From NCBI RefSeq assembly GCF_040954835.1, contig NC_090709.1, positions 41,238,490 to 41,302,489 on the forward strand: DNA of 64,000 bases. Direction: 5' to 3'. Every line of letters begins with the position of its first letter. Positions within the stretch are counted from its first letter, which is position 1. Shown here piece after piece: positions 1 through 11,500 of the stretch. The notes under the pieces are model-generated. The model saw only the letters and a program-made list of their open reading frames with translations, had not been told where the DNA came from and ran no database searches. Source of the DNA: Lepisosteus oculatus. Its lineage: Eukaryota > Chordata > Actinopteri > Semionotiformes > Lepisosteidae. The translations under genes were made by a program, and so were the position numbers.

Positions 1-38
1 ACACAGATTCAGCTTTAATTTGTGTCTCTCTCTTGCAG

Positions 39-392
39 ACAGAAGAGAGCTCGTCCTGGTGAGAGAGGAGAAGTCCTGGGCTGAGGCCCTGGATCACTGT
101 CAGACTCACCACACTGGCCTGGCGGATATCCTGTCACACCAGGAGCAGAGCTACGCTGCTGAAGAGGCCCAGTCTGCTGAGTCCACTCTGGTCTGGCTGG
201 GCCTGCGGCAGAACCGAGTCTCGGGGGCCTGGTTCTGGGCGAACGAGGCTCCCCTGGTCTATCAGAATTGGGGCGCAGGGGGAGCCCCGGGCCGGCCTGC
301 TCCCAGCCCCTGTGGAGCCCTGGACAGAGACAGAGGGGGCAGCTGGACCAACCGCAGCTGTGAGGAGCAGCTGAGCTTCCTCTGCTCCAGAG
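39..392 (+). CDS. C-type lectin-like domain exon
   Basis: This 354-nt exon starts after TCTCTTGCAG and ends before GTACTG. Landmarks of the fold are visible in order: the helix segment KSWAEALDHC, then VWLGLR, the WFWANE core, YQNW, a central cysteine in PSPCGAL, and the closing cysteines in RSCEEQLSFLC. The sugar-binding motifs EPN/QPD and WND are not present in recognisable form (SWTNRSC replaces WND). Calcium-dependent sugar binding is therefore doubtful, as in many immune lectin-like receptors. Confidence 0.88.
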
Positions 393-2032
393 GTACTGAG
401 GGTGACTCCCTGTTCTGCACGTGTTTGACCAGCAGGTGGCGACAGCAGAGCCGTCTGCTCTCAGACCAGGCCTCTCGCCTGACCGCTGAGCGAGGAGAGA
501 TCTGCGCTCGATCTCGCACTCCAGTGTAGAACCAGGAGACTGTCGGCCTTGTTAGTGACCCCACACCCCCCGATTGCAGGCGGCCCCCCTCCTCTCCCCC
601 TTTTCACACCTGCATCAGGGGTGAACCAGTGGGCACGGCTGGTAAACACCAGTGTTGAGGGACCGCTCTGGACTGCAAGTCAAATGTGGCGGCAAACGTT
701 GATTCAATTTTCAAACTGGGGCAACAGCATTCATTCTGTCTCCCTCTCTCTCGGGTGTCTCTCTGCCCTGCGACGGCTGTCGCCCCAGATCCACAGAGGA
801 GGACGGGGAAGAGGACCATCCTGAGGCTGAAGATCGCCGGGAGCAGACAGCAGATTCAGAACGCCACCAAGACGAAACACAAACTCCTGGAGCAGGTAGG
901 CGGGAGCCCCTTCCGGGAGCTGAGTGTGTCTGGTGCGTGACTGGGGTTCCCCCAGGAAGGGAGCGTTTCAGACTCCGAGGAGGGCGTCCGCGACGAGCCG
1001 GACTGTTCCAGATGTCGACAGGTGGGCTATAAAGGGAAACCTCAGGGATTCAGATCAGGGGCTCAGCAGGAGAGACGGAGCAGATCTGCTCTGCGACACG
1101 ATGTTTCGCAGCTCGAACCCGTGTTGCTCGAATCCAGGGGTGTTAGCGCTGTGTCTGAGGCGCACGCTGGCGCCGTGTGAGCTGTCCTACAGTGCCGCAG
1201 GCCTGAGTGTTGAGTCACTGAGCACAGCTGTGAGCACACAGCCCGGCGCTCAGTGCTCAGTCCGTCTGTGTCTGCAGATGGATGACCTGCTGGCCCAGCA
1301 GGGTCTCCTGGGGAACCACACTCTGCGCTGGAGAGAGCAGCCGGACGGACGAGTTTTCTACCCAGCAGAAGAGGGTGGAGGTGAGTCTGAGACCCGCTGC
1401 CTGAGACACGACCCTCCCGCCCAAGACAGGATACACTGTTGGGTGTGACTGAGAGGAACAGTAGTGGATTAAGCATTGAACCATGAGCTCCAGAAAAAAC
1501 CCTTGTGGCCTATATAGGGTGTGTATATTGTGTCCAGCTCTAGCAGTCCAGTCTCTGAGTGAGTGAGTGAGTGAGTGAGTGAGTGTGGTGTCCAGCTCTG
1601 GCAGTCCAATCTGTGCGTGTGTGTGTGTGTGTATGGTGTCCAGGTCTGGCAGTCCAGTCTGTGTGCGTGTGTGTATGGTGTCCAGCTCTGGCAGTCCAGT
1701 CTGTGTGCGTGTGTGTATGGTGTCCAGGTCTGGCAGTCCAGTCTGTGTGCGTGTGTGTATGGTGTCCAGGTCTGGCAGTCCAGTCTGTGTGCGTGTGTGT
1801 ATGGTGTCCAGCTCTGGCAGTCCAGTCTGTGTGCGTGTGTGTATGGTGTCCAGCTCTAGCAGTCCAGTCTGTGTGCGTGTGTGTATGGTGTCCAGCTCTG
1901 GCAGTCCAGTCTGTGTGTGTGTGTGTATGGTGTCCAGCTCTGGCAGTCCAGTCTGTGTGTGTGTGTATATGGTGTCCAGCTCTGGCAGTCCAGTCTGTGT
2001 GTGTGTGTATGGTGTCCAGCTCTGGCAGTCCA

Positions 2033-2105
<73 letters not shown>

Positions 2106-2201
2106 GTCCAGCTCTGTCTCTGGTCTGAGTGTCTCACTCTGCTGTCGTGTGTTTTGTCCACAGACCAGTGTGTGTCCAGTTTGGACTCGGAGCCAGTCTG
2201 A
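39..2201 (+). CDS. C-type lectin-like protein, 3' part of gene (four exons)
   Basis: Exons 39-392, 789-895, 1278-1380 and 2164-2201 join in frame (phases 1-1, 1-0, 0-1, 1-stop); earlier exons lie outside the window. The first exon encodes a C-type lectin-like domain. The next two encode a basic, helical tail containing RTILRLKI and then LRWREQPDGRVF. This tail follows the domain in many fish C-type lectin proteins (mannose-receptor-like predictions), and that recall is the main support for the family call. The last exon adds about a dozen residues ending in DSEPV. Acceptors and donors are all canonical, and AATAAA lies about 250 bases past the stop. The product is probably a secreted or membrane-bound lectin-like immune protein, but the upstream part that would decide this is missing. 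Ligand is unknown. The family call is solid; orthology is not claimed. Confidence 0.85.
1567..2104 (+). repeat. Intronic minisatellite ending in a (TG)n tract
   Basis: About ten copies of a unit of roughly 44 bp (core TCCAGCTCTGGCAGTCCAGT plus a TGTGCGTG stretch) are followed by a pure TG run at 2037-2104. It sits in the last intron of the lectin gene. The open frames across it are repeat artefacts. Confidence 0.95.
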
Positions 2202-2452
2202 CAGCAGAGTGTCCAGTCCGGGCAGTGTGGGACAGCTCGGAGACTCTGGCTTTCTTCACACAGCTCTCCCATCTGGATTATTCACATTTATTATGCAGCA
2301 AGTAGAAAAACTGTAGCATTGCAGCAGCACAAACATGTCATTATATCAACTTCGATAGACATGGGGTTGAAGCCCCTCGCTTTCTTTACTACACAAGCAG
2401 CTCTGTAAGGTCCAGAATTCACTGTTTAAAAACACGACACGTTGTGATTTCT

Positions 2453-2458
2453 AATAAA
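2453..2458 (+). terminator. Polyadenylation signal AATAAA of the lectin gene
   Basis: This is the first canonical AATAAA after the stop codon at 2201. A second lies near 2655. The cleavage site itself is not visible. Confidence 0.55.
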
Positions 2459-2464
2459 AGCATC

Positions 2465-3540
2465 TGCCAATCGGAGAAGGACTGAGCACGGGTTATGTTC
2501 TGAATCGTGTTCGTATTCCCCCAACCTACCATACAAACGGCACATTTCTAGTCAAACGATTGCTACGTAATATATAAAGGTATATATTTTTACAGGATTT
2601 TATAACTATGTAACTTATGCAATTTTCTATGCTCCTCTTAACGTACAGCACCCCAAATAAATACACAGAAATGTCCAGAAGCACAGACTACGCTGGTAGA
2701 GAAGTTAAAAAAGAACTTCTTTCCATCTAAACAGTGTCGGATTTCCCTGCAGGGTGACACAGCTGCTAGTTATGAATAATTTTATACCAGTGAGTTACAG
2801 AACGGATATATTGCTTGCCTGCCTGGTTTTAATATATATATTTTAAGTACCTCAGGCAGTGAGTCCCCTGTAGTTATTGCAAAGTCATTATTGGCAGGGG
2901 CCTCTACTGAATACATTTATAATAATGCATTGAAACTTTGGGGAAAAAACTTTTAAAAAGCTTACATACAAGTCAAGAATTATTAGTAACCACGCCAAAA
3001 TAGATTCTTCTTAGGAAAGATTTGTATGATGTCTCTATATCAGATTCATTATTTGTCCTTTATTGCACAATTCTTTCTTGTCCTTCATATTTGACCTCTC
3101 TGGGGGACAGAGGGTGATCAGATGGGTGAAATATTTTCTCAGTTAAGGTTCCCGAGTCGTTTTCTGCACGTTTCTTGCTTAACGTCGCAAGTTACAGGTT
3201 GTCACACAATTACAAATTATTAAGAACAGCCTTACTTGTAGGTAAACGGGAATAAACTTAATATTCCGAGGCAAAAAAATAAACTGAATATTTAATTAAT
3301 TTTCAACTGAATGCATTTTAAAATGAACACAATTCTAAAACCTTTGTACCGTTATACAAACCAACCAGACTACACGAGAAAAAGGGACTAAAATTGATTG
3401 TTTTAGTCAATTTAAAGACTAATTAAAAGGTTAAAATTGAGGGGATTATATTTAAAAGTCAGTAAAACACATTGTAGTCGACTATGACTAAGGCAAAACC
3501 CTGTAACTTAATACTTCAATAATGAATAATGATGAATAAT
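2465..3540. other. AT-rich spacer, no gene seen
   Basis: Low-GC sequence without long open frames, splice-bounded exons or recognisable repeats on either strand. It contrasts sharply with the GC- and repeat-rich remainder of the window. Confidence 0.7.
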
Positions 3541-4400
3541 TAACGACTTGAAGCGAGCATTTTCTCAGTTACTTTCAGCAGAGCACATTTACGATAAGTT
3601 AGAGGATGATTTCTAACAGTTTTACTTGTATTCATAATAATTTGGGTTTCCAACGGTTGTGATAGAGACTTGGTCGCCGTGAACCCGACACGAGCATTTT
3701 CTTTCAAGACAAACTCACCGGAGGGGGACGTGACTTTCCGTGAAGTTAGTTTTCGCTCACTCAGGGAATGGTTTCTGACACTGTTTAACGCGAATTATTA
3801 TTTTAATTGACCGGTTTTGACAAAAAAACGCCGGTGCTGCGAACCTGACGAGAGCATTTTCTCAGCTCCTTTCCGCACAGGGGCAATATGTCGTCCACTA
3901 AAGCACGTTTCTGCACACCGAGGGAATGGTTTCCAACACTTTCTATTGATAATTATTACAATAGTTATAATAATTCTTATTTTAACGGACGGGTTCTGGC
4001 GGAGACGCCGACGCCGCGCACCTGTCGCGAGCGCTCTCTCTCGAGCCTCCTCCCACACGCGCAGTAACGGTCGCGTCTAACGGCACCGTAGTCACGAGCG
4101 GAAACTTATCGTTAAACAGAAAAAAAGTCACTTTTCTCTGTCTGAAATCGTCTTGTCGTCTCTAAACTCTGCCGTTTTACTCTACCAACACATTCCGCCT
4201 TACCCGAGTCCGCCGCCGCCGCCGTCGCGCTCACTCGCTCCTGCGGGTCGAGGGGGTGGGAGAGGAAGGAGGAGGGGCGACAACCGGAAGTCCCGCCAAC
4301 TTGCGCGCCTGTGCGCCGCCCGGAGTTTCCGGGGGAAGTGACGTCACACGGGCGGCCGCAAGAGGGGGAGGAGTCACATAAACTCCTCGCTCATATCTTC
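3540..4400. promoter_or_regulatory. Diverged tandem repeats grading into a CpG-rich promoter-like block
   Basis: A block with the core GAGCATTTTCT recurs at about 3556, 3692 and 3852, with a GC-richer relative near 4026, so the spacing is about 140-175 bp. From 4000 the sequence becomes CpG-rich. It carries an ETS-type site ACCGGAAGT (4283-4291) and a perfect CRE TGACGTCA (4339-4346). Which gene it serves is unknown; the 14-exon gene starting at 8546 is the nearest plus-strand candidate. Confidence 0.45.
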
Positions 4401-4774
4401 TAGGGCGCTGTGGGTCGGCGCAAACCTTTTCCTAGTGTGAATCTAGGGGCCACCGTACCCCCTGTCTCATCCAGCGCTGTGGTCATCCCAGCTTCAAGGT
4501 GATAATAAACACACATTGTCCAACTTCATCCTCATCCCAAAACTGGATCGTTATTTCATGTCCTCCCACTGAGGACAGCGCTGTGTTTCTTCCTCGGGGG
4601 CCCTGGGGTTCTGTGTCTCGGCCCAGATACACCCCGTCCGACACTTCAGCGCCACATGACCGAAAAACAGGGGCACAGAAATGACAGGGGGGGGGGGATC
4701 GCTCTCCTCAGGAAGAGCGCACGACGTCGCAATGAGAGCGAGTTCACCTTGGAGGGGACCTGAACTCCGTCCGA

Positions 4775-5640
4775 CACAGTAAAGCAACAAGAGAACACCG
4801 ATCGCACCCCTCTCTACACCAGTGGGACGGCCGCGGAGGGGGTCAGCAGTTTTAGGTTCCTGGGGGTTCACATCTCAGAGGACTTCACCTGGACGCCCCA
4901 CACTAACACCGTGGTCAGACCAGCGCGGCGGCGCCCTGTTCTCTCTCCCCGTGGGCGAAAGAGGTTCGGCACGCCGTCACCCCTCCAGGCCAGCCTCTGC
5001 AGGGGCGCTGTTGAGAGCACCCCGCCTGGCTGCATCCCTGCCTGCTGGGGGCGCAGAGTCCTGCAGAGGGGGGCGCAGTCAGGGCGGCTCATCGCCGGCT
5101 GTGAGCTACCCAGACATCCGGGAGATCTACTCAGCGAGATGTCTGAGGAAGGCCGGGCCCATCCTCCAGGACCCCAGTCATCCCAGTCACAGACTGGTTT
5201 CCCTCCTATCGGCCGGTAAACGGTACCGAAGCATCCGGTCCGAGTCCGACAGACGACAGAACAGCTCCTACCTCCAGGCAGTCAGACTGCTGAACAGCCA
5301 GCCTGCGGCTCCTTCAGCAGATCACCTGTAGTGACTACAGGGACACCCAGTTTTCACTGCATTCAGCATCACTGCACTACTTGGATATACTGCACACACC
5401 CTGGACACACAACAGCTCCACTCATATTGAGTTTGATTCCGTTTCTCTTACAGCTATTATCGTGTAACCTGATTTTCATAACCTCAGTGTTGTGATTTTT
5501 GTGTTTTTGTGATTGTTGGGACTTCTGGGATTCTTGTGAGCTCGCGGAAAAGACCTTTCATTGTCAGCAACTGCTGCTGCTGCTGCACTGTGGTGCGTTT
5601 GAGAAATAAACTTTGACTTGATGTGATCTGATGTGATTTA
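4775..5640 (+). mobile_element. Non-LTR retrotransposon (L2/CR1/Rex-like LINE), 3' fragment
   Basis: The translation preserves, in shifting frames, the C-terminal end of the reverse-transcriptase ORF common in fish LINEs: FLGVHISEDFTWTPHT, then RCLRKAGPILQDPSHPSH, then RYRSIRS and QAVRLLN. Frameshifts occur near 4900 and 5100, so the copy is dead. A short non-coding tail follows and ends in TGATGTGATCTGATGTGATT, a simple-repeat 3' end usual for these elements. The family is assigned by recall; the exact clade is uncertain. Confidence 0.8.
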
Positions 5641-5653
5641 ACTAGATGTGTTA

Positions 5654-6272
5654 GTGGTGTTAGAGGTGTGAGTGGGGCCTGCAGGGGGCGCTCTCACCCA
5701 GCTCACAGCCCCACTGGAGCCCAGCAGGTGTGAGCCCGGCCAGTACCTGGAGGGGAGACTCCTGGGAGAGCTGAGGCTGCTGCTGCTGGGAGAGGTGTGA
5801 GTGGGGCCAGCAGGGGGCGCTCTCACCCTGCGGTCTGTGTGGGTCCTAATGCCCCAGTATAGTGACGGGGGACACTGGACTGTAAACAGGCGCCGTCCTT
5901 CAGATGAGACGTCAAACCGAGGTCCTGACTCTCTGTGCTCATTAACAATCCCAGGGGGTTTCTCGAAAAGAGTAGGGGTGTTACCCCGGTGTCCTGGCCA
6001 AATTTCCCATTGGCCCTTACAAATCATGGCCTCCTAATCACACCCCCCTCTCTGAACTGGCTCCATCCCTCTGCTCTCCTCCCCACTGAGAGCTGCTGTG
6101 TGGGGAGCGTTCTGGCGGACTATGGCTGCCGTCGCATCATCCAGGTGGGGCTGCACACTGGTGGGGGTGGAGGGGATCCCCATTACCTGTAAAGCACTTT
6201 GAGTGGAGTGTCCAGAAAAGCGCTATATAAGAGTAAGCAATTCTTATTATTATTATTATTATTATTATTATT
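5654..6272 (+). mobile_element. SINE-like dispersed repeat, near full length, with (TTA)n tail
   Basis: The element has a head with GGGGCCAGCAGGGGGCGCTC, a body with GACGGGGGACACTGGACTGT, and a 3' end AGAAAAGCGCTATATAAG followed by TTATTA repeats. Related copies occur at about 24040, 37560, 53478 (3' end only), 59694 (minus) and 6745 (minus, partial). Repetition within the window plus the terminal simple repeat supports a retroposed element. I do not assign a named family. Confidence 0.8.
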
Positions 6273-6289
6273 AGATACTGGGGTGATTT

Positions 6290-7430
6290 GTCTGAGAAAC
6301 AGCCCCCGTCCCCCGTCTCCCGTCCCCCCCCGACCCCGGTCCCCGGACAGCCGTCTGCGCTGCGTCACAACCACCGCTGTGACGTCACAGAGCCCGACCG
6401 GCGTCAGAGAGCGCCGGAGTCAGAGCGCGAGACCGCACGGGCAGCCGCACGGCGGGGAGGTATCGATCGCTTCGTCTATCGACAACCAATCGCTCCAGCG
6501 GAAGATAATCGATCAGCTGGACAACCGACTCCATCGATCGGTGAGCTCCGCTATCGGCGCCGCACCCGGTCCGGACGGGCGGCGGGGGTATCGATCCTGG
6601 ATCGGGCGCGTTTCGTGTCACTCGTGTTCGTGTCAGAGCGTGATTCTTCAATAAGTGTCTCCGGGAGCTCGGGCAGCAGCTCTCAAGCGGACAGAGCTGT
6701 GGGGGCAACAGTCCGAATCCGTTTTAGCGCTCGAAAGAGAAAGTGTATTCATAATAATGATAATAACGACTGCTCACACTTCTATAGCGCCTGGCCGGAC
6801 CCTCCCCTCAGAGCTCTTCCCAGGTCAGGGGGATCCCCTCCAGCCCCCCCAGTGTGCAGCCCCCACCTGGGTGATGCTCCAGTCCGCTCAGCACACAGCA
6901 GCTCTCAGTGGGGAGGAGAGCAGAGGGATGGAGCCAGTTCAGAGAGGGGGGTGATGGGGAGGACAGGCGGGGGGTGTTTGACTAGCTGGGGGGATATTAA
7001 GGGGGCAGTTTTGGGGGGACCGAAGTGCTGCGGCCCCGAGAGGAGCTCAGTCCGCACAGCCCCTGCCCTCCCGGTCGGTGTCCCGGGGTTTTTAATGCCC
7101 TCAGGGACCGTGACGGGGGCGGACGCGGGGTTAACGTCTCCGGACCGCGGCTCCAGAGGGCAGCGCGCCCCCCTCTTGCCTCATGAACCACAGCCCCCCG
7201 TCTGCTCCAGTTTAAACCCTCTCGGAGTAACGGGACTGTTATCCGGGGTGTCGCGACGGGACCGTTTCTGCTGTGACGTTTCCCGCCGCTCCGCGTTACC
7301 ATGGCGGCGGCCGGCCCGGCCCGTCGCGCAGAGCGGCGTGACGTCACGCGTAGCAACCGGGCGGCGCGTCCGAGGCGTCAGGGCGGCGGCGCTTTGAAGA
7401 GCCGAAGAGACCAGCGAGCAACACTGACGT
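6290..7430. promoter_or_regulatory. CpG-rich block with two CREs, probable promoter region
   Basis: High CpG density, with TGACGTCA at 6380-6387 and 7339-7346. A TAGCAAC half X-box lies just after the second CRE. An ATG in good Kozak context at 7301 opens a short frame, but no downstream exon continues it in phase, so I treat it as untranslated or decoy. It ends where the first intronic minisatellite begins and is the likeliest promoter of the 14-exon gene. Confidence 0.5.
6745..6960 (-). mobile_element. Partial SINE-like repeat, minus strand
   Basis: It reads as the reverse complement of the 3' half of the element at 5654-6272: TTCTATAGCGCC, then GGTCAGGGGGATCCCCTCC, then CAGCTCTCAGTGGGGAGG. 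More diverged than the other copies; it lies inside the CpG-rich block. Confidence 0.7.
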
Positions 7431-8410
7431 ATATATATCCTGTATATACCGTAGACACCGCCTGTCTCACATATATATATACTGTATATACCGTAGACAC
7501 CGCCTGTCTCACATATATATATACTGTATATACCGTAGACACCGTCTGTCTCACATATATATATACTGTATATACCGTAGACACCGCCTGTCTCACATAT
7601 ATAAATACTGTATATACCGTAGACACCGCCTGTCTCACATATATATATACTGTATATACCGTAGACACCGCCTGTCTCACATATATATATACTGTATATA
7701 CCGTAGACACCGTCTGTCTCACATATATATATATACTGTATATACCGTAGACACCGCCTGTCTCACATATATATATACTGTATATACTGTAGACACCGTC
7801 TGTCTCACATATATATATACCGTAGACACCGCCTGTCTCACATATATATATATACTGTATATACCGTAGACACCGCCTGTCTCACATATATATATACTGT
7901 ATATACCGTAGACACCGCCTGTCTCACATATATATATACTGTATATACCGTAGACACCGCCTGTCTCACATATATATATACTGTATATACTGTAGACACC
8001 GCCTGTCTCACATATATATACTGTATATACTGTAGACACCTCCTGTCTCACATATATATATACTGTATATACTGTAGACACACCGTCTGTCTCACATATA
8101 TATATACTGTATATACCGTAGACACCGCCTGTCTCACATATATATATATACTGTATATACTGTAGACACCTCCTGTCTCACATATATATATACTGTATAT
8201 ACCGTAGACACCGCCTGTCTCACATATATATACTGTATATACCGTAGACACCGCCTGTCTCACATATATATATACTGTATATACTGTAGACACCTCCTGT
8301 CTCACATATATATATACTGTATATACTGTAGACACCGCCTGTCTCACATATATATATACTGTATATACTGTAGACACACCGTCTGTCTCACACACACATA
8401 TCCTGTATAT
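7430..8410 (+). repeat. Minisatellite, about 43-bp unit, AT-dinucleotide core
   Basis: About 22 copies of a unit with CGTAGACACCGCCTGTCTCA followed by a variable (AT)n and CTGTATAT. Long open frames on both strands are artefacts. It occupies the presumed first intron or upstream region of the 14-exon gene. Confidence 0.95.
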
Positions 8411-8545
8411 ACTGCAGACACACATGGAAAGTGATTCCGAACGAGTGTCATTTTAAAACCGTGATTTTTTATATATTTTTTTGATCAAACGTCCCTTTGT
8501 ACAGTTTTATTAGGTGTCATTGGCTACCGACCCATCCGAGCCGGA

Positions 8546-11500
8546 ATGGATCAGAACCGCCGGCGAGAGATCACGGGTTCTGGTGCCAGGCCCCTATCCC
8601 GGAGAGCTGGAAGTCACCCAGTAGTAAGCTCATCTTAATATGAATTTCTGTTCATGCTTTCTTGACAATATTAGTGTTAGTTTTAGTATGAACTGTAGTA
8701 TTGATGTTATTACTACTGATAGTGTTAGTGATGGTAGCGTTACTGTGAGTTACTGTTAGTTTCAGTATTAATATTCATTTCTATTCATGTTTTCTTGACC
8801 ATTACAGTGTTAGTTTTAGTATGAATTGTAGTATTGATGTTATTACTACTGATAGTGTTAGTGATGGTAGCGTTACTGTGAGTTACTGTTAGTTTCAGCA
8901 TTAATATTCATTTATATTCATGTTTTCTTGACCATTACAGTGTTAGTTTTTGTATGAATTGTAGTATTGATGTTATTTCTGATAGTGTTGGTGATACTAA
9001 CACTATTACAGTATTAACAGTTCTGATAATATTCATGTATTAGTGATAGTGTTACTGTGAGAATATTTATACTAGTATTCATATAGTCTGTGTGCGTCGG
9101 TGAGTGTGTGTGGTATCTGTGTCATGTGTCTGTGTGGGTTTGTGGTGTGTGGTATCTGGGATTGTGTGTATTTGAGTGTCTTTCTGTGAGTTTATATCTT
9201 TTTGTGTATATACAGTGTAGTATCTGTGTGTTTGTTTATCTGTGTGTGTGTGTGCTGTATATCTGTGTGTGTGGGTGTGTGTTTGTATCTGTGTGTGTGT
9301 GCTGTGTATCTGTGTGTGTGCATCTATGTGTGTGTATCTGTGTGTGAGTGTGTGTGTGTATCTGTGTGTGGCTGTGTGTTTGTATCTGTGTGTGTGCGTG
9401 TGTTTGTATCTCTGTGTTTGTGGGTGTATGTGTATCTGTATGTGAGTGTGTTTGTATCTGTGTGTGTGCTGTATATCTGTGTGTGTGGGTGTATGTGTAT
9501 CTGTGTGTGTGTGCTGTATATCTGTGTGTGTGGGTGTATGTGTATCTGTGTGTGTATCTATGTGTGTGTATCTTTGTGTGAGTGTGTGTATCTGTGTGTG
9601 TGTGCTGTATATCTGTGTGTATCTGTGTGTGGCTGTGTGTTTGTTTCTGTGTGTGTGCGTGTGTTTGTATCTCTGTGTGTGTGAGTGTTTGTGTATCTGT
9701 ATGTGAGTGTGTTTGTATCTGTGTGTGTGTGCTGTATATCTGTGTGTGGGTGTATATGTATCTGTGTGTGTGTATCTATGTGTGTGTATCTGTGTGTGTG
9801 TGGGTGTATGTGTATCTGTGTGTGTGTATCTATGTGTGTGTATCTGTGTGTGAGTGTGTATGTGTATCTGTGTGTGTGTGCTGTATATCTGTGTGTGTGT
9901 GTTTGTATCTGTGTGTGTGTGGGTGTATGTCTATCTGTGTGTGTGTATCTATGTGTGTGTATCTATGTGTGTGTATCTGTGTGTGGGTGTGTGTGTATCT
10001 ATGTGTGTGTATCTGTGTGTGAGTGTGTGTGTGTATCTGTGTGTGTGTTGTATATCAGTGTGTGAGTGTGTGTGTGTATCTGTGTGTGTGTGCTGTATAT
10101 CAGTGTGTGAGGGGAGCTCGGGCTCCACTGGTGTCTCTGTTCTGACAGAACTGACCCATCAACAGGTGCCGACAGAGATGGCTGTGGTCCAGAGCCGCCG
10201 GCGAGTGGGACCAGAGTCTAGAGTCCAGGCCAGCGTCCAGAGAGCTGTGAGTCCCCTGGTACTCCTGTCAGCTGTGATATTAATATTAATTCATTAATAG
10301 TAATATTAGTATTAGCTGTAATAGCAGCAGTAGTAATAGAAGCAGTAGTATTAGTAGTAATAGCAGTAATAGCAGCAGTAGTAATAGTAGTAGTATTAGC
10401 TGTAATAGCAGCAGTAGTAATAATAGTAGTATCAGTAGTAATAGCAGTAGTAGTAATAGTAGTAGTATCAGCAGTAGTAATAATAGTGGTATTAGCTTCA
10501 ATAGCAGCAGTAGTAAAAGCGGTAGTATCAGCAGGAGTAACAGTAGTAGTGTTAGCTGTAATAACAACAGTAGTAATAGCAGTAGTATCAGTGGTAATAG
10601 CAGCAGTAGTAATAATAGTCGTAATAGCTGAAATACCTGCAGTAGTAACAGTAGTAGTATCAGCAGTAGTAATAGCAGTAGTATCAGTAGTAATAATAGT
10701 CGTAATAGCTGTAATAGCAGCAGTAGTAATAGCAGTAGTAATAGCAGCAGTATTATCAGCAGGAGTATCAGCAGTAGTAATAGTAGTAGTGTTAACTGTA
10801 ATAGCAGCAGTAGTATCAGTAGTAATAGCAGCAGTAGTATCAGCAGGAGTATCAGCAGGAGTAATAGTAGTAGTGTTAGCTGTAATAGCAGCAGTAGTAA
10901 CAGTAGTAGTATCAGCTGTAATAGCAGCAGTAGTAATAGCAGTAGTATCAGTAGTAGTAGCAGCAGTAGTAATAATAGTCGTAATAGCTGTAATAGCAGC
11001 AGTAGTAGCAGTAGTAATAGCAGCAGTAGTAACAGTAGTAGTATCAGTAGTAATAGCAGCAGTAGTAACAGTAGTAGTATCAGCAGTAGTAACAGTAGTA
11101 GTGTTAGCTGTAATAGCAGCAGTAGTAACAGTAGTAGTATCAGCAGGAGTAATAGTAGTAGTGTTAACTGTAATAGAAGCAGTAGTAATAGCAGTAGTAT
11201 CAGCAGTAGTAATAGTAGTTGTGTTAGCTGTAATAGAAGCAGTAGTAATAGCAGTATTATCAGAAGTAGTATCAGCAGTAGTAATAATAGTCGTAATAGC
11301 TGTAATAGCAGCAGTAGTATCAGTAGTAATAGCAGCAGTAGTATCAGTAGTAGTATCAGCAGTAGTAATAGTAGTAGTGTTAGCTGTAATAGCAGCAGGA
11401 GTATCAGCAGGAGTATCAGCAGGAGTAATAGTAGTAGTGTTAGCTGTAATAGCAGCAGGAGTATCAGCAGGAGTAATAGTAGTAGTGTTAGCTGTAATAG

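Noticed and set aside
1575-2316. Cys/Val-rich frames near 1.6-2.3 kb
   Set aside because: Minisatellite and TG run in the lectin intron; only the last 38 bases of one frame are a real exon.
6288-7397. 369-codon plus-strand frame over the CpG block
   Set aside because: High GC lowers stop density; it spans a SINE fragment and promoter motifs and shows no domain.
7301-7430. ATG in good Kozak context (MAAAGPARRAERRD) as start of the 14-exon gene
   Set aside because: No donor leads in phase to the next exon, whose own ATG at 8546 fits the phase-0 chain.
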